Shown here piece after piece: positions 26,870 to 37,007 of a DNA stretch of 64,000 nucleotides. The notes under the pieces are model-generated. The model did no database searches. It had not been told where the DNA came from and saw nothing but the letters and a program-made list of their open reading frames with translations. Each line of letters begins with the position of its first letter. The stretch's first letter is position 1. The stretch is from Rhizorhabdus wittichii RW1 (GTDB lineage: Bacteria > Pseudomonadota > Alphaproteobacteria > Sphingomonadales > Sphingomonadaceae). Location: the NCBI GenBank assembly GCA_000016765.1, contig CP000699.1:4219501-4283500 (forward strand). Reading direction: 5' to 3'. The position numbers were made by a program, and so were the translations under genes.

Positions 26870-28432
26870 TCAGGCGACCATCGCCGACTGGAGCGCCTGG
26901 ACCAGCGTGTTGGGCGAGAAGGGCTTGCGCAGCACGATCGCGCGGTCGCCCAGAACCGCGTCGATCGCGTCGGACTGGGCGAAGCCGGTGGCGAAGACGA
27001 TCCTGAGGTCGGGCCACCGCTGGAGCGCGGCGCGCGCCACCTCCGCCCCGTTCATGCCGGGCATGGCGAAGTCGAGCAGGATCGCCGTCGGTATCTCGCG
27101 CTCGATCATCGCCAGCGCGCGTTCGCCATTCTCGGCGGTCCGCACCGTGCAGCCGAGGTCGACGAGCATGTCGGCGACGACCTCGCGCACGATCGGCTCG
27201 TCGTCGACGACGAGGACGTTGAGGCCGGCGATCGTCTCGGCGGCGTCGGGCGCCGCGCTGCGCGGCGCGGCCTCGTCCTCGGCGACCTCCTCGACGGCGC
27301 GCAGGAAGATCGTCACCGTGCTGCCCCGGCCGGGCCGCGAGTCGATCGCGACGGTGCCGCCGCTCTGGCGCGCCATGCCGAACACCATGCTCAGCCCCAG
27401 CCCCGATCCGCGGCCGACCGGCTTGGTGGTGAAGAAAGGCTCGAACACGCGGGCCAGCACCTCGGGCGTCATCCCGCTTCCGGTGTCGGCGACGGTGATG
27501 CCGACATAGTCGCCGTCGGGCACGTCGTCGCGGCCTTCCAGCCGCTGCCGGTCGAGCGCGATCGTCAGCCGCCCGCCGTCGGGCATCGCGTCGCGCGCGT
27601 TGATCGCCAGATTGAGCAGGGCGAGCTCGAGCTGGACCGGATCGGCCATCACCGCCTCGGGGACGTCTTCGACGTCGAAGTCGAGCAGGATCGCGGGCTC
27701 GATCGTCCGCGACAGCAATTCGCGCAACCCGGCCAATATGTCGGCGATCCGGGTCGGCCGCAGCTCGATGCGCTGGATGCGCGAGAAGGACAGGAGCTGG
27801 CTGGTCAGGCGGCGGCCCCGTTCGATCGCCGAGATCGCTGCGCCGCAGAGATGCTGGATGCGCTCGTCGCCGCCCGCCCGGTTGTTGATCAGGTCGAGGC
27901 TGCCCGACACGACCTGCAAAAGATTGTTGAAATCGTGCGCGATGCCGCCGGTGAGCTGGCCCATCGCCTCCATCTTGCGGGCCTGGACCAGCGCGGCCTC
28001 GGTCCGCTCGCGTTCGGCGATCTCGGCGCGCAGCGCCTTGTTGGCCTCGCGCAGGCGGGCGGGCGAGGGCAGCGCGATCGCCTTGGGCAGCAGCGGCCAC
28101 AGCACGATCGCGGTCAGCACCGAGGCGGCGGCGGTGATCAGCTTGAGCACCGCCTCCAGCGCATAGGCGCCGTTCCACAGGTTCCACAGCCCCACCAGAT
28201 GGGTCAGTCCGCAGGCGGTGATGAACAGCGCGAACAGCCAGAAGACGCCGCCGAACGCGACGTCGCGGCGCTTGCGGACGAAGGTGACGAGCACGATCGG
28301 AATCGACAGATAGGCGAGCGCGATCAACGCGTCGGCGACCGCCATCGTCCATACCAGCCAGGGATCCCACAGCAGGCAATAGCCATGCGGGGCATAGCTG
28401 CCGCTGATGAATTCCCGGACGGTTTCGAACAT
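26870..28432 (-). CDS. Hybrid sensor histidine kinase with ETR1-like (ethylene-receptor-like) membrane sensor domain
   Basis: 520 residues. The N-terminal three-helix sensor resembles plant ETR1: ADALIALAYLSIP and ITACGLTHLVGLW align with ISDFFIAIAYFSIP and IVLCGATHLINLW. Asp34, Tyr41, Cys74 and His78 match ETR1 Asp25, Tyr32, Cys65 and His69 with a constant offset of 9; Cys and His are the copper ligands for ethylene in plants. A coiled coil leads to HisKA (GGIAHDFNNLL, His166) and an HATPase (N-box NLAINARDAMP, GSGLGLS). The C-terminal receiver has Asp454 (LLDFAMPG) and Lys in VLRKPF. The ligand is inferred only; other bacterial proteins of this type are poorly characterised. Confidence 0.93.
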   Translation of the reverse strand: MFETVREFISGSYAPHGYCLLWDPWLVWTMAVADALIALAYLSIPIVLVTFVRKRRDVAFGGVFWLFALFITACGLTHLVGLWNLWNGAYALEAVLKLITAAASVLTAIVLWPLLPKAIALPSPARLREANKALRAEIAERERTEAALVQARKMEAMGQLTGGIAHDFNNLLQVVSGSLDLINNRAGGDERIQHLCGAAISAIERGRRLTSQLLSFSRIQRIELRPTRIADILAGLRELLSRTIEPAILLDFDVEDVPEAVMADPVQLELALLNLAINARDAMPDGGRLTIALDRQRLEGRDDVPDGDYVGITVADTGSGMTPEVLARVFEPFFTTKPVGRGSGLGLSMVFGMARQSGGTVAIDSRPGRGSTVTIFLRAVEEVAEDEAAPRSAAPDAAETIAGLNVLVVDDEPIVREVVADMLVDLGCTVRTAENGERALAMIEREIPTAILLDFAMPGMNGAEVARAALQRWPDLRIVFATGFAQSDAIDAVLGDRAIVLRKPFSPNTLVQALQSAMVA

Positions 28433-28577
28433 CGGCGGCGGCCCCCCTCGTCGAGTGCTGTCCGCTAGTAGACGATGCGCCGACCGGTCGGAAGCGGGAA
28501 CGGGTTCGTTCTGAATTTACACGGATTTCAACGCTGACATATCCGGTCAGAAATACCGGCTATGAGCCAGATCCAAC

Positions 28578-31385
28578 ATGATTCGATCAGGGGATTCATC
28601 GGTGCGTGCGAAGGGGTTGTCCGAAACCGGACTGGTTGCGATTCTGGTTGCGCTGTGCCTGGGGACGCCGGTCGCCGCGCAGAGCCGGACGGGCGACGAG
28701 CAACTTCAGGACGAAGCCGACTATGAGGATCCGAATTCGATCCTGGTGACCGGGCAGAGCCAGCGGCAGCGCGGCGCCGCGGTCGGCGACATCCCGCCGA
28801 TCCAGCAATATAATAGCGGCGACATCCGCGCCCTCGGTGTCAACTCGGTCGCCGAGCTGCTCGAGGAGCTGGCGCCGCAGACGCGCAGCGGCCAGGGGCG
28901 GGGCGGCGAGCAGCCGGTCACGCTGCTCAACGGCCGGCGCATCTCGGGCTTCCGCGAGATTCGCGACATACCGGCCGAGGCGATCGAGCGGGTCGACATC
29001 CTGCCCGAGGAGGTCGCGCTCAAATATGGCTACAGCGCCGACCAGCGGGTCGTGAACATCGTCCTGCGCCGCCGCTTCCACGCGATCACGGGCGAGCTCG
29101 AAGGCGGGATGGCGACGCGCGGCGGCGGCGAGAACGGCCAGGCCGAGCTCAACTTCCTGCGCATCCGGCGCGACCAGCGGGTCAACCTCAACATCGAATA
29201 TCAGGGCGCCGCCGCGATCACCGAGGCCGAGCGCAACCTGATCTCGCGCGGCGGCGGCCGGGCGTTCGACACTGCCGGCAACATCACCGGCATCCCGACC
29301 GGCGCCGAGATCGATCCGGCGCTGAGCGCGCTGGCGGGTGCCCCGGTGACGATCGCCGGCGTCCCCGCATCGGCCGCGAGCGGCACGCCCGCGCTCGCCG
29401 ATTTCCTCGACACCGCGAACCGCGCCAACAGCACCGATGTCGGCCGCTACCGCACGATCCAGCCGAGGAGCCGGACGCTCGACGTCAACGGCGTCTATGC
29501 GCGCAACATCCTGGGCAATGTCGCGGCGACGCTCAACGCGACCCTCAACGCCACCGACAGCGATTCGCTGCGCGGCCTGCCGGGGGCCGGCCTGCGCCTG
29601 CCGGCGGGCAATCCCTACTCGCCCTTCGGGGAGGACGCGACGCTGCTGCGCTATCTGGGCACCAGCCCGCTGACCCAGGGCACCAACGGCGTGACCGGCC
29701 ATCTCGGCTTCACGCTCGACAAGGACCTGGCGAAATGGCGGCTGTCGCTGACCGGCAATTACGACCATTCGCTCACGAAGACGCGGACGGTGCGCGGTTA
29801 TGACGTCGGCGATCTCCAGGCGGCGCTCGACGCCGGGGACCTGTCGGTCAATCCGTTCGGGACGATCCCGGCGACGCTGCTCGACCAGCGGCTGGTCGAT
29901 CGCGCGCGGGCGAAGTCGGACAGCGGCGACGTCCAGCTCGTCGCCAACGGCCCGATCGCCGAGCTGCCCGCTGGGCCGCTCAGCGCCAGCTTCAAGGCGG
30001 GGTTCAGCGCGCTCGGCCTCGACGCGACCTCGACGCGGTCGCGCGTCGCGACGTCGAGCGACCTGTCGCGCACCGACCTCAACGGCCGGGCCAGCTTCGA
30101 CCTGCCCCTGACCAGCCGCAAGAACGACATCCTCGCCGCGATCGGCGACCTGTCGCTCAACGTCAATGCGGCGGTCGATCGCTATTCGGACTTCGGCACG
30201 CTGGGCAGCTACGGCTATGGCGCCAACTGGAAGCCGCGCGACGGCATCGGCCTGATCGTCTCGATGACCCAGGACCGCAACCCGCCCTCGGTCCAGCAGC
30301 TCGGCAATCCCGCCGTGCTGACCCCCGACGTCCGCACCTTCGACTATGTGCGCGGCGTCACCGTCGACATCCCCCAGCTCGGCGGCGGCAATCCCGATCT
30401 CGCCGCCGACCGGCGCCGGGTGCTGAAGATCGGCCTCACCCTGAAGCCGTTCAAGGAGGACGTCACCCTCACCGCCAATTATGTGAACAGCCGCATCCGC
30501 AACGCGATCGCGACCTTCCCCGAGGCGACGGCGGCGATCGAGGCCGCCTTCCCCGACCGCTTCACCCGCGACGCCGACGGCAACCTGCTGCGGATCGATG
30601 CCCGGCCGATCAACTTCGCGCGGCAGGACAGCAGCGAGCTGCGCTGGGGCTTCACCTTCACCAGGCGCCTCAAGACCTCCGAACGGGTGATCGAGGCGAT
30701 GCGCAACAGCGCCTTCGCCCGGCGCATGGCCGAGCAGCGCGCTGCCGCGACGGCCGCGCGCGAGGCGGCGGGGCAAGGCGCGCCGACGCAGGGCGGAGGC
30801 GACGGGGCGCGCGGGGGCGGGCGCGGTCCGGGAGGAGCAGGCGGCCCCGGTGGCCCCGGTGGCCCAGGCGGTTTCCGGGGCCCCGGCGGCGGCGGGCAGG
30901 GCGGGCGGCTCCAGCTTTCGGTCTTCCACACCTGGCATATCAAGGACGAGGTGCTGATCCGCCGCGGCCTGCCGGTGCTCGACCTGCTCAATGGCGACGT
31001 GATCGGATCGGGCGGCGGCACCTCGCGCCACGAGCTGGAGGCGCAGCTCACCTATGCGAACAACGGCCTCGGCGCGCGGATCACCGGCACCTGGCAGAGC
31101 GGGACGACCGTCGACGGCGGCGCCGGAGCGCCGACCGGCGACCTCCGCTTCTCGCCGGTCGCGAAGGCCAATGCGCGGCTGTTCGTGAACCTGTCGCAGA
31201 TTCCCGCGCTGGTCGACAGCGGCTGGGCGCGCGGCGCGCGCATCTCGCTGAAGATCGACAATATCTTCGACACGCGGCCGCGGGTGCGCGACGCGACCGG
31301 GGCGACGCCGCTGCGCTACCAGGCCGGCTATCTCGATCCGCTCGGCCGGGTGATCAGGATCGAGTTCCGCAAGCTGATCTTCTGA
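28578..31385 (+). CDS. TonB-dependent receptor with collagen-like Gly/Pro-rich insert
   Basis: Outer-membrane importer of 935 residues. Signal peptide ends near GTPVAAQS; TonB-box region SILVTGQSQRQRG; plug with ALGVNSVAELLEELAPQT, VTLLNGRRISGFREIRDIPAEAIERVDILPEEVALKYG. The barrel follows and ends in VIRIEFRKLIF. At about residues 730-775 a run of GPGGAGGPGGPGGPGGF-type sequence is inserted, probably in an extracellular loop. The receptor is 76 bp upstream of the radical SAM gene on the same strand. Start ATG 28578 is the longest; a later GTG is possible. Substrate unknown. Confidence 0.92.
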   Translation: MIRSGDSSVRAKGLSETGLVAILVALCLGTPVAAQSRTGDEQLQDEADYEDPNSILVTGQSQRQRGAAVGDIPPIQQYNSGDIRALGVNSVAELLEELAPQTRSGQGRGGEQPVTLLNGRRISGFREIRDIPAEAIERVDILPEEVALKYGYSADQRVVNIVLRRRFHAITGELEGGMATRGGGENGQAELNFLRIRRDQRVNLNIEYQGAAAITEAERNLISRGGGRAFDTAGNITGIPTGAEIDPALSALAGAPVTIAGVPASAASGTPALADFLDTANRANSTDVGRYRTIQPRSRTLDVNGVYARNILGNVAATLNATLNATDSDSLRGLPGAGLRLPAGNPYSPFGEDATLLRYLGTSPLTQGTNGVTGHLGFTLDKDLAKWRLSLTGNYDHSLTKTRTVRGYDVGDLQAALDAGDLSVNPFGTIPATLLDQRLVDRARAKSDSGDVQLVANGPIAELPAGPLSASFKAGFSALGLDATSTRSRVATSSDLSRTDLNGRASFDLPLTSRKNDILAAIGDLSLNVNAAVDRYSDFGTLGSYGYGANWKPRDGIGLIVSMTQDRNPPSVQQLGNPAVLTPDVRTFDYVRGVTVDIPQLGGGNPDLAADRRRVLKIGLTLKPFKEDVTLTANYVNSRIRNAIATFPEATAAIEAAFPDRFTRDADGNLLRIDARPINFARQDSSELRWGFTFTRRLKTSERVIEAMRNSAFARRMAEQRAAATAAREAAGQGAPTQGGGDGARGGGRGPGGAGGPGGPGGPGGFRGPGGGGQGGRLQLSVFHTWHIKDEVLIRRGLPVLDLLNGDVIGSGGGTSRHELEAQLTYANNGLGARITGTWQSGTTVDGGAGAPTGDLRFSPVAKANARLFVNLSQIPALVDSGWARGARISLKIDNIFDTRPRVRDATGATPLRYQAGYLDPLGRVIRIEFRKLIF

Positions 31386-31461
31386 TCAGGCCGTTCCGGA
31401 ATATTAACCATTTAACGCCATGGCTCGTGGACGAATTTCTGCCGTCTCATGAGGTCGGACC

Positions 31462-33303
31462 GTGCACGAGCCTTCGCCCATCACCCCGCTTGCCTTCGTC
31501 GACGAGGGCGACGCCGTCGCCGCCGCGCTGGACCTGATCGGACGGGGCGGGATCGAGGCGATTGGCGTGGCCTTCGCGGCGCTTCGCCGGGCCGGCGTCG
31601 ACCCGGCCGGCGCGGAAGGCCAGCCCGTCCTGATCGAGGCGGTCTTTCATCTGCTCGAACGGCTCGAACAGGACCCGGCCGCGCCGCTCGTGCCGTCGAT
31701 CGTCCTCCGGCTCGATCCGGCCGTGGCCGGTGCGGCGGCTGACCTGCTGCTCATCGCCAACTTCCCCGAAGGGTCGGGCGATCTCGCCGATCTGGACGAC
31801 GGCACCGTCCTGCTGTTCGCGGCGCTGAGGGCGGCGGCCGGCGCGCGCGGGGCAGGGCGCGAACTGCTGCGCGAGGCACAGGCCGCCCGCCCGACCGCGC
31901 GGTTCCAGGCGGCGGCGATCCAGCTCCGCTTCCTGCTCCAGGACGATGTCGACGCGGTCGTGCAGTTGCTGTTCGAGCAGGTCCTCGACGGCCTCGACCA
32001 TCCCGAGATCTGGTCGGCGTTGCCCGTGCTGATCGATTATTTCCCGGCGCTGGCCGACCGGATCGCCGCGCTGACCGGGGACGAACTGGGCTTCTATACC
32101 GCGCTGTGGGGCGTGCTCGACGCGCTCTGCGTCGCGGCGGGCGGCGATATCGAGGGCGGCCTCGCGCTGCTCGAGCCGATCGCGACGGCGCACAGCCAGT
32201 CGACGATGGTCCAGGGCGCGATGTTCCACCTCCAGGCGCTGCTCGATCCGGCCAATCCGGCCTATGACCTGAGCACCCGCTTCTGCGAGACGCCGTTCGA
32301 GGTGCTCGACGTCCTCGACGGCAAGAGCCACCTCTGCTGCGCGAGCTGGCTGCCCGAATCGGTCGGCGACCTCGCCGGCCAGCCGTGGCAGGAGGTGTGG
32401 AACTCCGACAGCGCGCAGAGCATCCGCGCCAGCATCCTCGACGGCAGCTTCCGCTTCTGCAACAAGACGGCCTGCCCGAAGATCGTCGACGACCGCCTGC
32501 CGACCAAGGCGCGCCTTGCGTCCGAATCCGATCGCTGGCGCGACGTGATCGACAATTTCCGCACCCGCCTTCCCGAAGGGCCGCAGCGGGTCAACCTCGC
32601 CTATGACCAGACCTGCAACCTGTCCTGCCCGAGCTGCCGGACCGGCAAGGTCGCGGCGGATTCGGCGACGCGCGCCCGGTTCGACCGGTTGCAGGAGGAG
32701 CAGATTCTCCCGCTGCTGCGCCAGGTGAAGCTGGTCCTGGTCACCGGCTCGGGCGATCCCTTCGCCAGCAAGAATTTCCGCACCCTGCTCGAACGGCTGG
32801 GGCCGGACGACTATCCCGAGCTGCGCTTCCAGCTGATGACCAACGGCATGCTGCTGACCCCGCGCGAATGGGAGCGCTTCCCGGCGCTGCACGGGCGGAC
32901 CACCTATTTGCGGATCAGCCTCGACGCCGCGACCGGGCCGACCCACGAGCTGCTGCGGCGCGGCGCGCGCTGGCCGGTGATGGAGCGCAACCTCGCCTTC
33001 GCCGGCGAGCTGCGGGCGCAGGGGATGGTCGATCGGCTCGAATTCTCGTTCACCGTCCAGGTCGACAATTATCGCGAGATGGGCGAGGCGGTCGACCTGG
33101 CGCATCGCCATGGCGCCGACAGCGTCGCCTTCACCCGGATGACCAACTGGGGCACGTTCAGCGCCGAGGACTATGCCACCAAGGCGGTGTTCATGCCGTC
33201 GCACCCGCTGCACGGCGATTTCATCGAGCGGATGCAGGACCCGCGGCTGCGCGATCCGGTCGCCGCGCTCAACGATATGAGCCCGTTCGTCCGGATCGCC
33301 TAG
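31462..33303 (+). CDS. Radical SAM protein with N-terminal SPASM-like cysteine domain
   Basis: 613 residues from GTG 31462. Residues 1-260 are helical with no recognised family. Then a SPASM-like segment: Cys275 (FCETPF), Cys292-Cys293 (LCCASW), VWNSDSAQSIRASILDGSF, Cys333 and Cys338 (FCNKTACPK). The radical SAM core comes after it, with the cluster motif C385-NLS-C389-PS-C392 and a GSGDPF SAM-binding-like stretch. SPASM auxiliary-cluster domains are usually C-terminal to the core, so the domain order is inverted. No precursor peptide was found nearby. It may be cotranscribed with the TonB receptor. Function unknown; a peptide or small-molecule modification is a guess. Confidence 0.88.
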   Translation: MHEPSPITPLAFVDEGDAVAAALDLIGRGGIEAIGVAFAALRRAGVDPAGAEGQPVLIEAVFHLLERLEQDPAAPLVPSIVLRLDPAVAGAAADLLLIANFPEGSGDLADLDDGTVLLFAALRAAAGARGAGRELLREAQAARPTARFQAAAIQLRFLLQDDVDAVVQLLFEQVLDGLDHPEIWSALPVLIDYFPALADRIAALTGDELGFYTALWGVLDALCVAAGGDIEGGLALLEPIATAHSQSTMVQGAMFHLQALLDPANPAYDLSTRFCETPFEVLDVLDGKSHLCCASWLPESVGDLAGQPWQEVWNSDSAQSIRASILDGSFRFCNKTACPKIVDDRLPTKARLASESDRWRDVIDNFRTRLPEGPQRVNLAYDQTCNLSCPSCRTGKVAADSATRARFDRLQEEQILPLLRQVKLVLVTGSGDPFASKNFRTLLERLGPDDYPELRFQLMTNGMLLTPREWERFPALHGRTTYLRISLDAATGPTHELLRRGARWPVMERNLAFAGELRAQGMVDRLEFSFTVQVDNYREMGEAVDLAHRHGADSVAFTRMTNWGTFSAEDYATKAVFMPSHPLHGDFIERMQDPRLRDPVAALNDMSPFVRIA

Positions 33304-33312
33304 CTTGGCGCC

Positions 33313-34593
33313 TTAGCGCGCCGGCAGCACCACCGCGCGGCATTCGCCGAAGCCGATCGGCACATGGCCGTCGGCCCGCGCGGTCGCGGAGAGCAGGATC
33401 TCGTCGCCGTCCTGGAGGAAGCTGCGCTCCTCGCCGCTCGGCAGCGTCACCGGTCGGGTGCCGCCGCGCGTAATCTCCATCAGGCTGCCGCAACCGTCGT
33501 CGGTCGGGGCCGAGATGGTGCCGGTGCCCAGCAGGTCGCCCGGCTGGAGGTTGCAGCCGTTGGAGGCGTGGTGGGCGACGATCTGCGCCACCGTCCAGTA
33601 CATGTTGGACGCTGGGCCCTTGCTCAGCCGGTGCGGCGGCAGGCCCTGCTCGCGCATCTTCGCGGTCAGCAGCTGGACCTCCAGTTCGATGCCCAGCGCG
33701 CCCGCCGCTTGGTCGTCCTCGTCCCAGAGATAGGGGAGCGGCTTCGGATCGCCCTCGGGCCGCGCCGGCTGGGCGATGCGGAACGGCGCGAGCGCTTCGG
33801 CCGTCACCACCCAGGGCGAGATGGTCGTCTGGAAATTCTTGGCGAGGAACGGCCCGAGCGGCTGATATTCCCAGGCCTGGAAGTCGCGCGCCGACCAGTC
33901 GTTGAGCAGGCAGAAGCCGGCGATGTGATCGGCCGCCTCGGCGATCGGGATCGGCTCGCCCAGCTCGTTGCCGCGGCCGATCCAGACGCCCAGCTCCAAC
34001 TCATAGTCGAGCCGCGCCGACGGGCCGACCACGGGCGCGTCGGCCTCGGGCGGCTTGCGCTGGCCCTTGGGGCGCACCAGCGGCACGCCCGAGGGGCGGA
34101 TCGACGAGGCACGGCCATGATAGCCGATCGGCACATATTTATAGTTGGGGAGCAGCGGATTGTCGGGCCGGAACTGGCGGCCGATATTGTTGGCGTGATG
34201 GATGCCGACATAGAAGTCGGTATAGTCGCCGATCGCGGCGGGCAGGTGCATCGTCACCGCCGATCGCTCGTGCAGATGCGGCTCCAGCGCAGGGCGATGG
34301 CTGTCGTTCGAGAGCAGTTCCGACAGCTTGTGGCGTAGCGCCAGCCGCCGCTCGGCGGGCAGCGCGAACAGCGCGTTCAGCGTCGACCCGCGCAGCTCGA
34401 CCGGCAGCAGCCCGGAGATCGCCGACAGGTCGAGCAGCTTGTCGCCGATCGCCACCGCCGGCCGCTTCTCGCCGTCCGCGCCGAGCGAGAAGATGCCGTA
34501 GGGCAGGTTCTGGATGGGGAAATCGGGATGGCCGTCGGCCCCCGGCACCCAGCTTTTGAGGGCCGGGTCGTGCGTTGCGTCGATCATGATCAT
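33313..34593 (-). CDS. fahA: Fumarylacetoacetase
   Basis: Hydrolyses fumarylacetoacetate to fumarate and acetoacetate, the last step of tyrosine/phenylalanine catabolism. 426 residues from ATG 34593, which overlaps the hmgA stop as ATGA. Family signatures include [28 protein letters not shown] (catalytic His region), [18 protein letters not shown] with metal-binding acids, [21 protein letters not shown] and [13 protein letters not shown] further in-frame ATG at 34587 is possible. Last gene of hppD-hmgA-fahA; no maleylacetoacetate isomerase gene is interposed. Convergent with the radical SAM gene, 9 bp apart. Confidence 0.97.
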   Translation of the reverse strand: MIMIDATHDPALKSWVPGADGHPDFPIQNLPYGIFSLGADGEKRPAVAIGDKLLDLSAISGLLPVELRGSTLNALFALPAERRLALRHKLSELLSNDSHRPALEPHLHERSAVTMHLPAAIGDYTDFYVGIHHANNIGRQFRPDNPLLPNYKYVPIGYHGRASSIRPSGVPLVRPKGQRKPPEADAPVVGPSARLDYELELGVWIGRGNELGEPIPIAEAADHIAGFCLLNDWSARDFQAWEYQPLGPFLAKNFQTTISPWVVTAEALAPFRIAQPARPEGDPKPLPYLWDEDDQAAGALGIELEVQLLTAKMREQGLPPHRLSKGPASNMYWTVAQIVAHHASNGCNLQPGDLLGTGTISAPTDDGCGSLMEITRGGTRPVTLPSGEERSFLQDGDEILLSATARADGHVPIGFGECRAVVLPAR

Positions 34594-35867
34594 CTGGGAA
34601 GCTTTGCCTTGGTGAAGCCCGACCAGCAATCGTCATAATCGAGCTGGGCGAGCGGGCTTTCGAGCGCGAACCGGGTCGGGCGGAGCACCGAGCGGCTTTC
34701 GAACATGAAGGCCATGGTGGCGTCGATCTTGTGCGGCTTGAGATCGGCGGCGATCGCCGTCTCGTAGCTCGCGCGGTCGGGGCCGTGGCCCGACATGCGG
34801 TTGTGGAGCGATCCGCCGCCGGGCATGAAGCCGCCCGCCTTGGCGTCATAGGCGCCGGTGATCAGGCCCATATATTCGCTCATCACGTTGCGGTGGAACC
34901 AGGGCGGCCGGAACGTGTCCTCGGCGACCATCCAGCGCGGGGGGAAGATCACGAAGTCGCAATTGGCGGTGCCCGCCACTTCCGACGGCGAGGTCAGCAC
35001 CGTGAAGATCGACGGATCGGGATGATCGTAGCTGACCGTGCCGATCGTGTTGAAGCGGCGCAGGTCGTAGCGATAGGGTGCCAGATTGCCGTGCCAGGCG
35101 ACCACGTCGAGCGGCGAATGGTCGATCGTCGTCGACCACAGCGCGCCTTCGAACTTCTGGACCAGCTCGGTCGGCTCGTCGATATCCTCGAACCAGGCGG
35201 CCGGCGTCTCGAAATCGCGCGGATTGGCGAGGCCGTTCGATCCGATCGGGCCGAGGTCGGGCAGGCGGAAGGGCGCGCCGTAATTCTCGCAGACATAGCC
35301 GCGCGCCGCGTCGCCGGTCAGCTCGACCCGGAAGCGGACGCCGCGCGGGATCACCGCGATGTGGAGCGGCTCGACCTCGACCAGGCCGAGCTCGGTGGCG
35401 ATCCGCAGGCCGCCCTGTTCGGGAACGATCAGCAGCTCGCCGTCGGCATTGAAGAAGACGCGGCGCTCCATCGAGCGGTTGGCGGCATAGAGATGGACGC
35501 CGATCCCGCCATTGCCGGCGATGCTGACCAGCCCGTCGATGAAGTCGGTCGGCTCGGACGGCAGCGGCAGCGGGTCCCAGCGCAGCCGGTTGGGATCGGC
35601 CGGCGCCTCGTCGAACGGACGATGGCGCAGGCCGGTCGGCCGGGTATAGGCCTTGAACGGCGGATGGTTGGCGGCCGGACGCATCCGGTAGAGCCAGCTC
35701 CGCTTGTTCTCGGCGCGGGGCGCGGTGAAGGCGCTGCCCGAGAGCTGCTCGGCATAGAGGCCGTAGGGCACGCGCTGCGGCGAGTTGCGCCCCACCGGCA
35801 GCGCGCCGGCAACCGCCTCGGTCGCGACATGGTTGCCGAAGCCGGGAATGTAGGAACCGGTCATCAT
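34590..35867 (-). CDS. hmgA: Homogentisate 1,2-dioxygenase
   Basis: Fe(II) enzyme that opens the ring of homogentisate to maleylacetoacetate. Family text: [20 protein letters not shown], and the iron-ligand region [17 protein letters not shown] with [20 protein letters not shown] (His, Glu and His ligands by analogy with the human enzyme). Starting at the ATGATG at 35867/35864, which follows GGAGG closely, gives about 425 residues; the frame extends to 35918, overlapping hppD, but lacks a better ribosome site there. Cotranscribed with hppD and fahA. Confidence 0.96.
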   Translation of the reverse strand: MMTGSYIPGFGNHVATEAVAGALPVGRNSPQRVPYGLYAEQLSGSAFTAPRAENKRSWLYRMRPAANHPPFKAYTRPTGLRHRPFDEAPADPNRLRWDPLPLPSEPTDFIDGLVSIAGNGGIGVHLYAANRSMERRVFFNADGELLIVPEQGGLRIATELGLVEVEPLHIAVIPRGVRFRVELTGDAARGYVCENYGAPFRLPDLGPIGSNGLANPRDFETPAAWFEDIDEPTELVQKFEGALWSTTIDHSPLDVVAWHGNLAPYRYDLRRFNTIGTVSYDHPDPSIFTVLTSPSEVAGTANCDFVIFPPRWMVAEDTFRPPWFHRNVMSEYMGLITGAYDAKAGGFMPGGGSLHNRMSGHGPDRASYETAIAADLKPHKIDATMAFMFESRSVLRPTRFALESPLAQLDYDDCWSGFTKAKLPR

Positions 35868-35910
35868 GTCCTCCGGCCTTGCGGCGGTGGAGCCGCGAGC
35901 GGGGTCGACG

Positions 35911-36990
35911 TCAGCCATCGACCTTCACCACGCCGCGGCGGATCTGGTCGCGCTCGATCGACTCGAACAGCGCCTTGAAATTGCCTTCGCCGAAGCCGTC
36001 ATTGCCCTTGCGCTGGATGATCTCGAAGAAGATCGGGCCGACCATGTTCTCGGTGAAGATCTGCAGCAGGATGCCGCCGCCGGTCTCGGGTGCGCCGTCG
36101 ATCAGGATGCCGCGCTTCTGCATCTCGGCGATGTCGTGGCCATGGCCGGGCAGGCGGGCGTCGATCCCCTCATAATAGGTGGCGGGGGTCGACTGGAAAC
36201 GGATGCCGTTGGCGCGGAGCCGGTCGACCGTCTCGAAGATGTTGTCGGTCGACAGCGCCAGGTGCTGGATGCCCTCGCCCTTATATTCGCGCAGGAATTC
36301 CTCGATCTGGCTGTTCTCGTCCTGGCTCTCGTTGAGCGGGATGCGGATCTTGTCGTCGGGCGCGGTCATCGCGCGGCTGAGCAGCGCGGTCGCCTGGCCC
36401 TCGATGTCGAAATAGCGGATCTCGCGGAAGTTGAAGACCTTCTCGTAGAAGCCGGCCCAGTGATTCATGCGGCCGCGCATGACGTTGTGGGTCAGGTGGT
36501 CGAGCGTGTGCAGGCCGACCGACCGCTGGTCGCGCGCCATGCCCGCCACCGGGCGGAAATCGACGTCGTAGATCTCCTGCGCGCCATAGCGGTCGACCAA
36601 ATAGAGGTTGGAGCCGCCGATCCCCTCGATCGCGGGGATGTGCAGCTCCATCGGGCCGACCGGTCCTTCGACCGGGGTCGCGCCGCGCGCGACCGCCTTT
36701 TCGAGCGCCTTGGCGGCGTCATGGACGCGGAACGCCATGGCGTTGGCCGAGGGGCCGTGCGCGGCGCGGAAGTCGGCGGCCTGGCCGCCCTTGTCCATGT
36801 TGAGGATGAAGTTGACGTCGCCCTGCTGGTAGCGGCGGACGTTCTTCGACCGGTGGTCGCCGAGATGGGTGAAGCCCATCGCCTCGAACAGCGCGGCGAG
36901 CGCCAGAGGATCGGGGCCGGTGAACTCGACGAACTCGAAACCGTCGAGGCCCAGCGGGTTGTGATGCGGTTCGATGGCGGTGTCGGTCAT
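35911..36990 (-). CDS. hppD: 4-hydroxyphenylpyruvate dioxygenase
   Basis: Converts 4-hydroxyphenylpyruvate to homogentisate with Fe(II) and O2. 359 residues from ATG 36990. Two glyoxalase-like halves are visible; the iron ligands lie in [21 protein letters not shown] and [12 protein letters not shown]. First gene of hppD-hmgA-fahA. Longer upstream frame codons run across the divergent promoter and are not used. The promoter region contains two operator-like palindromes (37008-37057), pointing to control by the divergent MarR protein. Confidence 0.97.
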   Translation of the reverse strand: MTDTAIEPHHNPLGLDGFEFVEFTGPDPLALAALFEAMGFTHLGDHRSKNVRRYQQGDVNFILNMDKGGQAADFRAAHGPSANAMAFRVHDAAKALEKAVARGATPVEGPVGPMELHIPAIEGIGGSNLYLVDRYGAQEIYDVDFRPVAGMARDQRSVGLHTLDHLTHNVMRGRMNHWAGFYEKVFNFREIRYFDIEGQATALLSRAMTAPDDKIRIPLNESQDENSQIEEFLREYKGEGIQHLALSTDNIFETVDRLRANGIRFQSTPATYYEGIDARLPGHGHDIAEMQKRGILIDGAPETGGGILLQIFTENMVGPIFFEIIQRKGNDGFGEGNFKALFESIERDQIRRGVVKVDG

Positions 36991-37007
36991 GGCAGCCTCT
37001 TGAGATA

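Noticed and set aside
31420-31452. Ten-codon ORF between the TonB receptor and radical SAM genes as a possible precursor peptide
   Set aside because: No ribosome site and too short; no repeated core or leader-like sequence.
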